Source: Pestalotiopsis fici W106-1
Lineage: Eukaryota > Ascomycota > Sordariomycetes > Amphisphaeriales > Sporocadaceae
Direction: 5' to 3'
DNA: 64,000 bases
Assembly (NCBI RefSeq): GCF_000516985.1
Contig: NW_006917094.1
Location: 1,116,001 to 1,180,000 of the forward strand
Part shown: positions 55,208 to 64,000 of the stretch, one piece after another
Numbering within the stretch: position 1 is the stretch's first letter
How the letters are laid out: every line of letters starts with the position of its first letter
Made by a program: the position numbers and the translations under genes
Notes under the pieces: model-generated
The model's database searches: none
Seen by the model: only the letters and a program-made list of their open reading frames with translations
Told to the model about the DNA's origin: nothing

Positions 55208-56514
55208 ATGCGAAGATTACTATCGACAATGGCGAAAGCAGGCCCGAAGCGTTTCGCGCCGCTGAGAGAAGGCATCAGCCACTCCAACGATTTGCCGAAG
55301 TTGAGAGGAGTAGTCTTTGACGTTGATGGAACCTTGTGGTATGTCTAATTCCTCTGTTACTTATTGAGCTTGTTTCCTACTCTTCCTACGAAAGTTCATG
55401 GACATCTTTCTACCTCGGAAGCATAAAGGATTTTGGTTCCAATGGACTCTCATCTTGAGTTGAGTCATTATACTGCTGTCCTTCAAGGACCAGTGAACTT
55501 GTCCGATTGGTCACGCAACCTATATATAGTATTGCTTTTCGTGATTGATGATGCAGGAATCATGGAACTCAACGCATACGTCTGCTAAGAAGGAAAGAGG
55601 TATCCGAGTTTGCCTTGACACTTTCACCATACTGTCTCTTCTATATTTCTTCTTTTCTTTCTTTTCTTTTCTCCTCTTGCCGGGCCTTTCATGAAGACTG
55701 CAGTAGCTAACATACAGTCACAGTGAACCTCAGAATCACATGTTTGTGGAGATGCGAGATGTTTTAGGGATTCCAAAGTCTATTGACATTCTTGACCACA
55801 TATACTCACTGTCTCCTGAATCGAAACAGGAAGAGGCCATGGAACAGATTCGGGCCATTGAACGCCGGAACATGTCCGAGTAAGCAATCACTCGTCCTTC
55901 TTGCCCTAATAACCAGATCTCGAAGGAGGGCTCACCTGGAGAAAAATAGACAAGTGGCTCAGCCAGGCCTCCAATCCCTCATGGCCTACCTGGACTCGCG
56001 CTCCATCCCAAAGGGCATTTGCACGCGCAATTTTGACGGGCCGGTGACGCACCTCCTGACCAAGTTCCTGCCCGAGTCCCCCTTTCAGCCCATCATCACG
56101 CGCGACTTTCGACCGCCCAAGCCGGACCCGGCGGGGATCCTCTTCATTGCCCGCTCGTGGGGCCTGAGCCGGCGCCTGTCCGAGGTCAACGCGGCGCGGG
56201 CCGAGGAGCTCAAGGGTCTGGTCGAGGAGAGCGATGAGAGCGCGGGCGTAAAAGCCGGCGCCCTGGGTGAGAACCGCGGACCCGACGAGGGCAACAACGA
56301 CAGGGAAATTGGCGATGCAAGCGGTTTGATCATGGTCGGCGATAGTATCGATGATATGACGGCCGGTCGGAGAGCGGGTGCCGCTACTGTTCTTCTCGTC
56401 AACCCCGCAAATGAGCACCTGGCCGAGCATAGTCACACTGATCTGGTTATTCAGAGGTTGGATGATCTGGTGGGCATTCTGGAAGAAGGTTTTGTCGGGC
56501 GCGAGGCTTCGTAA
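55208..56514 (+). CDS. HAD-superfamily hydrolase (phosphoglycolate-phosphatase-like)
   Basis: Exons 55208-55338, 55724-55879 and 55950-56514 give 283 residues. Motif I is VVFDVDGTLC at about 34-43, split by a 385-bp intron directly after the Cys codon's first bases, and restored as FDVDGTLCEPQNHMF. Motif III/IV are RPPKPDPAG (with Lys) and MVGDSIDDMTAG near the C-terminus. The second intron end was chosen as the AATAG acceptor because it gives RNMSEQVAQPGLQSLMAYLDSR, normal for this group; the nearer CCAG acceptor would make a 37-bp intron. The basic N-terminus (MRRLLSTMAKAGPKRF) could target mitochondria. Metabolite phosphatase activity is expected. Confidence 0.82.
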
Positions 56515-57022
56515 CTGCTTGATTCCAACTCCTTTACATAATCAAATGAGGTGGACATGGACTTTGATGGACGAGGCACATGGCTTCTTCGCTTGCTTCT
56601 GAACTCACAATTGTCTTCAGCGTTCTTGATCTAGTAACATAGAATTTTCAGTCACCCCCTTTGCAAAGAAATAGTAGCCATCTTCGTCCATTATATAGGC
56701 TGTGGAGCCCTTATACTATATTTCCTTGCAGTCCTGATCAATGCCCACTATGATCCTCTTCTTCTCATCTTTGATCTGAAAATGTTCCACCATTTTCTCT
56801 CGAGCCCAATTTGATCAACACGTTCGTGGATGAGATCTCGTGGCACGGCTTGGGATTTCGGTACTACAATTGTTTTCTTTGAACGCCGCTCTTTTTGGAG
56901 TGGTGTAGACTATGGATGATCTTTCTTTCTTTTTCTTCAAGGTGCAGTGTGCGTGCGGATGTCGTCAAAGCAGGCCAACCTAGAGGCCGTGGTCACACAA
57001 GTCGATCGGGTGATGTCTGATA
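56515..57022. other. Intergenic region
   Basis: About 500 bp between convergent genes with only weak frames; 3' flanks of the HAD and kinase genes. Confidence 0.35.
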
Positions 57023-58745
57023 TCATTGGTAGTATCCATTGGGCCCGAATGTGGCCTGCCGCCTGCTCTCCCTTCGCATTTCGTCGGGGGTTTCTTTTCT
57101 TGGCGGAGGCGGAGGTAGAGGCCCACCAGGGGGTGCGGGCCGGCCCGGCAGCGCGAACGTAGACTGATTTGCGCTCGCACTTGCTGGGTGTGATAAATCG
57201 GGAGTGACGCTTTTGGGAATCGTTCCAGAGGTTGCTGATCTCTGTCCCAAGCCAGGGTGTGCATGCGACGATGCTTGGCGGCTATATCCTCCATTGCTCC
57301 TCGTGGGAGAGCGGTTATGTGCTTGATCCCGAGGCGAAGAAATGGTCATGCCGCTCATACCCGCAATGGGGATCTCGCCCGAAGTTGGGGTGTAAGCTGG
57401 ATTTGCTTCGCTGTCATGTGTGGGCGTTTCACCAGACCTCAACAATTCCTGCGTAGCTGGGGAGAGTTGCGGTGCTAGATGCGACTTGCGGTTATCCCTC
57501 TCCATGAGGCCGACAGCCCAGGCTCTTAGGTCGACAGGTGTGCGCTTGGCAGCCTGAACAAAGGGATCCCGGTCCTATGAATGGTCAGCTTGGTCGATTG
57601 TACTTTGAATGAAAGAGGTTTCTTACGAAAAGCTCCTGGGGTGTCGGTCGTTCATCTGGATTCTTGTAAAGACACCGCTGAATCATATCTTCCAGAATCG
57701 AAGGGAAAGCGTCGCTCTTGGGCAACGTGGGCGCAGGCTCATGCACAATCTGCTGCAGAAGGTCCAGAATACCTGCCGGCGCACCGTCACCGTCCGACAG
57801 TTGTTCGCTTGCAGCAAAGGGGAATTTGCCAATAGCCAACTCCATGACGCTCAGGCCGAAACTCCACACGTCGGACTTTACAGTATACTTTTCTCCCTGG
57901 ATACGCTCAGGGGCCATGTAGGTGGAGGTGCCCACGAACGTATCCGCGACCGAGTTGATGAGTTCTCCAGACACGCCAAAATCGCAAAGCTTAATGTGTC
58001 CGCGCGAGTTGACCAGAATATTGGAGGGCTTGATGTCACGATGCATAATGTGGTGCTTCTCGTAGAGATATGTCAATCCGCCCAGCGTGGCCTCGGCAAT
58101 CTTGCCCAGCACATCGACTCGAATGGGACCAAAGACTCGGGAGATGCGGTCAAGAGAACTGTTATCGTCAAGTCAGCTGAGTTTGAATCTTTGTCGCGGC
58201 ATCTCCTCTAGGCTTACCCGACGTCCATATACTCCATACACATGATCACATCGTTGTGCGGGTTGAGGAATGCGCCGTAAAATGTCACAATGTAGTCAGA
58301 GTGACATCCGTGCATGATCTGAAGTTCACGCACGATTCTTCTCCGCATCTCCTTCTTTGCTTCAACATGGATGACCTGCTCAAACGTCAGTGACTAGCTC
58401 ATGCCAGATACTGGAACTCCCGGTATGGGCATGGTATTTGTATCATACCTTTCGGGCCATGGTCGTCCCCGTTGGGAGATGCTTGATTTTGCTGACGGTG
58501 CCTCCATTGCCGGATCCTAGCTCCTTGATGATCTCTAGGTCCTCTTGCTTGAGGCTCAAGTTAAACTCGATGCCAATCTCCAGCTGGGCTTCGCTACCGT
58601 CTTCGTGCTTGGATCCTCCGGTTCCCCAGCCAAGGCCCGCTTGCGCGTTGGTGCTGGCGGTGGGCGGCGCTTTGGGTGCGGCGGGCGTGAGCGCAAGACC
58701 CTTGACGTTCTTGCGCTTCATCGAGCGCGGGGCAAAGTCGGCCAT
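57023..58745 (-). CDS. STE7: MAP kinase kinase of the pheromone/infection pathway (Ste7/Mst7 type)
   Basis: Minus-strand exons 58745-58449, 58375-58218, 58158-57627 and 57574-57023 give 512 residues. The kinase starts with ELGSGNGGTVSKIKH (glycine loop), Lys99 at the end of exon 1 in MARK, then HRDIKPSN (Asp193), DFGVSGEL, and an activation loop with SVADT (Ser221, Thr225), the site phosphorylated by Ste11-type kinases. The N-terminus MADFAPRSMKRKNVKGLALT is the usual leader of the Mst7/Fuz7 group, with a basic MAPK-docking site. After the kinase a 150-residue Pro/Ser-rich tail (PGRPAPPGGPLPPPPPRKET) is typical of fungal Ste7 orthologs. It relays mating, filamentation and, in pathogens, appressorium or infection signals to a Fus3/Kss1 kinase. 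Introns are at conserved positions. Confidence 0.92.
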
Positions 58746-61700
58746 GGTGGGCGGCGTCGATCCGATGGAGGAGGGGAAAGGGAGCGACGTTTGTTGGATC
58801 GAGACGGAGCTCTTTTCGAAGGGCAAAAAGTGCAAGCCAAAATCAAAGCCAGGACAGGACAAAATCCCCTTTGGATGCTGCTACGATTGATAAGGAGTAG
58901 CTTTTGCAGTCTGAGCGAACAGCGACTGTGTGGGTTGGGCGCGGCCCCGGGGCGGTTCAATACGACGCGGGCGAGATGCTGCCCCTCGTTGGCTGGAGTC
59001 GTTGGGTTTTAGGTAGTAGTAGCTGCAGATTCAAGGATGCAGATCGAGATAGGCAAAGGGCCTTTTTCTCTCTCCTGCAAATCGCAGTCTTATTGATGGG
59101 CAGCCACAACAAAGAAAGCAACAATCTCCGGGCTTGTGATGAATGTTATATACAACGGCGACACAGGTCGGAGTCTGGCCAGAAAGTTGGTTTCAACCAA
59201 AAGAGAAAGTAGAAAATCTGTTGGCGGTTGGTCGGTAGATGGATATTATTCAGTGTCAGTCCAGTCCAGTTCGGCCCAGCTCAGTTCCAGTCATCAGCGC
59301 GCCACTTCATTCACACCTAGTAGCGAGCGCTACCATGGTCCGTTCCTAGGTAATTGTAGGTCGTGGGTCCCTGCGTGGGGTGGGAGCGTCTGGTGGAGAT
59401 GCCAGTCCCTGTCGAAGAAAAGAATCGGGCCTGGATTCGCTACAGCCAACTAACCTAAGCTTAGGCAGGTCTCAGTCTTCGTCGGTCCGCTGACTAGGTC
59501 GGAGGTGATTTGTTTTCAAGTGCGTTCGAACCATCCATGGATGGATTCTGGAATACTAGTAGCGTAGGTACTTGCAACGGATACCTCGAGTCCTGGACCC
59601 CGTTCTATAAATTGTAGGTAACCTCCAAACCTGGCAAACCAAATTGTCTGCTAGTGAATGCTCAAATACGTAGTCAAGACCTCTGCCGAGACTCTGCCCA
59701 AAAAAAAAAAAAAAAAAAAAGGGCCTGCCGAGGCTTGTCACACCGTTAGTCGGCTGGCTGTGGGCGTTCAATATACAGCTCAAAACACACAGAGACTTTG
59801 AATGCCTCTTGTATTGAGTGAGTCAAGTCTTTTGACTTAAGCGTTGCAAGCACACAGTCGGTGTCGAATTAATTAGGATTGGTATCAAGGTCAGCAAGAT
59901 GAACGGAGTGTGCAGCTGTCAATGTCCCCGTCCCCTCCAGTGGATCTTCGGGGAACCACAAGTCTATTCCGGTTGTAGTGTACAAAAAAGTTTTTGGATC
60001 GTCACTGTCTTTCTACTACTATTTTTTTTTTTTTTTTGTGTGGCCATTGCTATATAAAGTTGCAGATAGACACCATATGGTTATTGGCAATAGTACCTGC
60101 AATAGCGGCAATTGGCCATCAACTAATAAATTGCACAAGATACCACACAATTTTGGCGTCGCTCTAATAAGGTATACATACATATATGTACTGCGTAGCT
60201 GTATCGATTCATGGGGATCTTGGATGCGACAAGATGCGCCCCCGTAATCTTTGTGACGACACACCTGGAGATGTGAAACTTCGCTGGTCGAAGCGTCCAT
60301 CAGCCGCGACATGACGGGTCAGGCCATGACCAGAAAGGAGACTAGCAACAAAGGGCGGAGAAAGGAGAACAGCCCAAAGAAAGACAAGGGGTCAATGCCA
60401 TTGAAAAGAAAGATAGGAATATTTGTTGTGGGTATGCTAAACATTATTCTTCAGTCCATTACTGTGTACTATACGGAAGCAGACATATTCATTTTAGTCG
60501 TGTTACCATTCTAGTGTTTGTCGCGGATGTATGGTAATAAATGGAGACCAAGTCACGGAGAGCGCATCCTCCTTAGTAAACATTTCTGATGCCAGGCTAA
60601 TAATGAAGTAACGTACGGAATACCTGGTCCTTCAGTTAGGAGGCATGTCTTTACCTAGTCATCATTCATGTTATCTACCTATATCGTACCTAGGTACCTA
60701 ATGTAGGTGGTATCATGCTCTTGGCTGTCGTCAATCCTTGAATGTCCCCTATTGTTTCCTCCTTGTCATACATGCCGCTCAACCACTGGATCATAGTTGA
60801 TGACAAAGCTCATGCCGCGAGAGATACCAAGAAGGCTATTTATCCCAGGGCGCTTAACGTGTTGATTTCAGGTCGATGGAGTATGATAACCATGTCACAT
60901 TCCATCAGGGGCCAAAAGATCGTGCCGAAATTTCAGTCGTGCTAGGCAGGGTTTCATATATGGGGGATCGAATGGATTGGTTGAGTTCTTCAGGTTGGCT
61001 TCTTGCCTGTCCAGTCTTTGTCTCAATATGAGGGCATTTGAGGCATGATTGGCTTGTACATCCATACGGCCCCTGGCCAACTTTTTTTTTTTTTTTTTAA
61101 AAATACCTGCATGGCTTTGGGCATCAACATATTCAAAGATATACGATCCATCTCTTTATCTAGTTACCAAACATGTCTTGTGCCAAAGAGCTATCTGCGA
61201 AAAACGTCAACAGAGGTTAGAAACATAAAGAATGATTGAATGGTCGGACCTGTTCATGATCCAATGTCATACCAAGTTCCACTTATACGAACAAATGTAT
61301 TGATCAGTGATTCCCGATGTCGACAGGTGAGCTAGATTCAGTGGAAAAAATAATTACGTTATCATCCATTCAGTGCCCTATCGCATTTGGTTCCGTCCTC
61401 CTTTCAAATGCTTTCAATAACCACTCCGCATAAAACAAAAGTGATGATCAGTGTCCAGGAAGGGTGAATGTACTTCATTTGGATGCTTGTTGCTTGGGGC
61501 GAGTCCGCATTGCATTATACCTACTACGTACGAGCTACATAGATAGAATGAACGTTCAAGCAATTATGACTTCAGGTCATTGCCGGCGATGCGTCATGAG
61601 ACTCAATAATTCTGTTCGTCATTGTATCTGACGAGCAGGAATGTTGTCAGCTTGAGAAGCGCTCCAGGAATTCGCCCGCTTCTATAGCAGGCTCACTACA

Positions 61701-62393
61701 AACTTGGAAGTGCGTGAGAGAAAAAGAAGGCTTGGGGGTGGTATTTGTGCTGGCCTGAAGACTACTTGATCCATATGGTACATGAGAGCATGGGAATTAG
61801 GCAAGCGTATGATTTAGCAATATGATTCCTCACAACTTGAAGAGACTGAATTCATCTCTACAAGTCTGCCTCCAGTCCACCAGTAGGCAAGGTACACTAA
61901 TGTATCCCGCTACTCGGGTATGCAGTGGCGCTGGCTTTATCGTTATCGTTATCGATAATCATCATCCGCATTCAAGTTCCCCGACTGCCCTCCAGGCGCC
62001 TGCTGAATGGGTACAGCTTTCTACGCTTTGACCAGCCAACTGCATCCCCTGCCTACCCTGCACCAGCGGCCCAGTTCATCGATCTGCCTGACATTTGACC
62101 TCACAAGGCTGCTCAGAACGACGCGATACATTTTTTCCCCCAGCTCCGTCGCAACCAACGAGCCTCCCGTTCAGCGCGCCGTTGCCATCGCCACAATTCC
62201 AACGAGCTCGCACACCATCTGTGTCAATATTGTTCCTTTTTACTCCTTGCATCTGGCTCTGTTTTGACACCTGCTCCAGCTCTTCAAGGTTTAAACCGCC
62301 TTTGCTAGCTGGACACGCGATCCAAGCAGTGAAGGCAGTATCGACAGCGATCTAAGACACTCTTTCCAAACATAGCCTTTTGACGTTGCGAAA
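58746..62393. other. 3.6-kb region upstream of SPT6
   Basis: Gene-free apart from short frames. It holds the promoters of the divergent kinase and SPT6 genes. Tracts visible: 21 A at 59700-59720, a run of T near 60023-60038 and another near 61082-61098, and GGTACCTA-type palindromes at 60686-60700. Confidence 0.35.
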
Positions 62394-64000
62394 ATGTCTA
62401 GCACTATGAGAGACCTCGTCATGGGCGAGGCCGATGAAGGCAGCTCCGACGAGGAGTCCTACGATGAGGAAACTGGCGAGACTCGAGACCGAAAGAACCG
62501 CCGCAATCAAAACGGTGATGTCGATGACTCGAGCGAGGAAGAGGATGATGACGATGATGAGGAAGAAGCCGCAAAGGTACATCGCATACTGGGGAATTCG
62601 GATACCAATTGCTAACCACCGCACCAGGTTCGAGAGGGCTTCATCGTCGACGAGGACGAGGAAGAAGACGACATACAGGACTCGGCCGAGGAGCGCAAGC
62701 GCAGGAAGCGGAAGCGCCGACAGGAACGGGAAGAAGAAGCACAGCTTGACGAGGAAGATCTCGACTTAATCGGAGAGACGTTGGGCGAGCCTGCGCAGCC
62801 AGAAAAGGTAGGAGCCGATTCCACTCTATTAATCGCACCACTGCCAAGACTGACAATTGACAATTCCAGAAGAAAATGAAGCGACTTCGAATCGGTCATC
62901 GCGACTCGGACGATAGAAGAAACGAGCGCCGCGGCCTTGATGACATGTTCTCTGATGAGGATGAGGAAGCGGATGATCGAGCATATGCCCGGCCTACCCG
63001 CCCTGGTCGCATGGAAGACGAGATGGACGACTTCATTGAGGATGACGATCCTGTTGATGAGGATGAGCGTTTTCGCCAGATCGAAGATGCTGAAGTTGCC
63101 CGCCCCCGAGATCGTGGCCTTGCTGGGACAGTTCTGGACACTACTGGGCTTGATCAGGAAGTTCTCGATGACATGGAGGAAATCTTCGGTAATGGCGAGG
63201 AGTACGACTGGGCACTTCAACTGGAGGAGGAAGAGGAAGACCGCCGCTTCCAAGATCAGAATCTGGAGCTCAAGGACGTATTCGAGCCGTCGCAATTGCA
63301 GGAGAAGCTTCTGACGGATGAGGACAACGTCATCCGTAACACAGACGAGCCTGAACGCTTTCAGCTCGACAGGAAGCCTTTCAAATCGCTTCAGATCACA
63401 AGCGAACAGTTCAAGGAAGAGGCAAAGTGGATCACAAACCTTATGTGGCCGAAAAAACAGCTTCCTAAACGGCTCGAGGAGCCATTCCAGAGGGCCATCG
63501 GCAAAGTACTTGAGTATTTTGTTGTCGAGATGCTCGAGGTGCCATATGTCTTTCAGCACCGCAAGGATTATCTGATTCATGCCGAAAAGCGAGAGAATCC
63601 TGATCACAAGCATGATCCGGACGCTCCTGAGAGTATCGTCAGTGCTGAGAAGCTTCTTACCCAAGATGACCTGTGGAGAGTCTTAGAGCTGGATATCAAG
63701 TTCCGAGCCTTCATCGAGAGACGCAATGCTTTGGAGAAGAACTTTGAAAATTTGAGAGAAAAGGCTGGCATCCAAGACGACATTCTTGAAGAACTAATTC
63801 CCACAGCTCAGCTCATGGAGGAACTGCAAGACCTGCAGGACTACGTTAACTTTCAGTATTCTGCCCAGCTCAAAGACATTGCCGCCATGGAGGGAAACAC
63901 CAAGGAGACGAAACGCCCTGGAACGAAGTCCTCAGCTTGGGAGCGCACGAGAAGAAGCAAGGTCTACAACTTCGTCAAAGCCTATGGTATCTCCGCTGAT
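62394..64000 (+). CDS. SPT6: Transcription elongation factor SPT6, N-terminal part, cut by window end
   Basis: Exons 62394-62576, 62628-62807 and 62870 onward encode 498 residues before the window ends in frame; the complete protein would be about 1400. The N-terminus is extremely acidic with Ser ([18 protein letters not shown]), as in all SPT6 orthologs, and binds histones and Spn1/Iws1. After it come the conserved blocks [27 protein letters not shown], and the helix-turn-helix region ([54 protein letters not shown]). SPT6 is a histone H3/H4 chaperone that travels with RNA polymerase II. The catalytic-like RNase E, S1 and SH2 domains lie beyond the window. Confidence 0.93.

Noticed and set aside
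55917..55949. An alternative second intron of the HAD gene ending at CCAG (37 bp)
   Set aside because: It would be shorter than any other intron here and adds a charged stretch (RRRAHLEKN) not expected between RNM and AQPGL.
1..64000. CRISPR arrays, rRNA and prokaryotic operons
   Set aside because: The window has spliced eukaryotic genes; I saw no regularly spaced short repeats and no rRNA or tRNA signature.

Overview
The window is nuclear DNA of a filamentous ascomycete, most likely a sordariomycete of the order Hypocreales. The genes have short introns (about 45-125 bp) with GTRNGT-type donors and CTNAC-like branch points. They encode families typical of Pezizomycotina: a UstYa/DUF3328 oxidase, a DUF6536 membrane protein, a SAT4-type rhodopsin-domain protein, a DUF6594 protein, and a caspase-like protein with a YYAGHA/DCCH dyad. 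Intergenic regions are long (up to about 3.7 kb) and rich in homopolymer tracts. Exon boundaries were chosen by hand, by splice consensus and by continuity of the protein family. I ran no similarity search, so family names rest on recognised motifs.

Left part (1-24.5 kb), accessory in character. It opens with a C2H2 zinc-finger regulator (525-2261). After a long gap come a secreted GH43-like glycosidase (5969-7117) and an FAD amine/amino-acid oxidase-like enzyme (7709-9260), which converges on a DUF6536 membrane protein (9434-12201). Then follow a degenerate direct repeat and a relic of a sulfatase C-terminus. Next is a set that could belong to specialised metabolism: a UstYa-like oxidase, a rhodopsin-domain membrane protein, a GNAT acetyltransferase, a 48-residue (or shorter) secreted peptide, and a divergent pair of a GliT-like dithiol oxidase and an MFS exporter. 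No NRPS, PKS or terpene synthase is present, so any such cluster is small or of peptide type.

Middle part (24.5-46.6 kb), mixed and partly decayed. It contains a sulfatase gene interrupted by a one-base frameshift, a PPxY-bearing tubby/LURP-like protein, the remnant of a STAND/NACHT-type N-terminus, and a 373-bp MITE with 43-bp inverted repeats between TA dinucleotides. It also has an alpha-glucoside/hexose permease, a caspase-like protein next to a DUF6594 membrane protein (possible self/non-self or cell-death genes), and an alpha/beta hydrolase.

Right part (46.6-64 kb), core genome. In order these are phospholipase D (Spo14/PLD1 type), a coiled-coil protein of the fungal 'M protein repeat' kind, a HAD-like hydrolase, the pheromone/infection-type MAP kinase kinase (Ste7/Mst7), and the 5' part of transcription elongation factor SPT6, which runs off the end. 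The window therefore crosses from variable to conserved chromosome.
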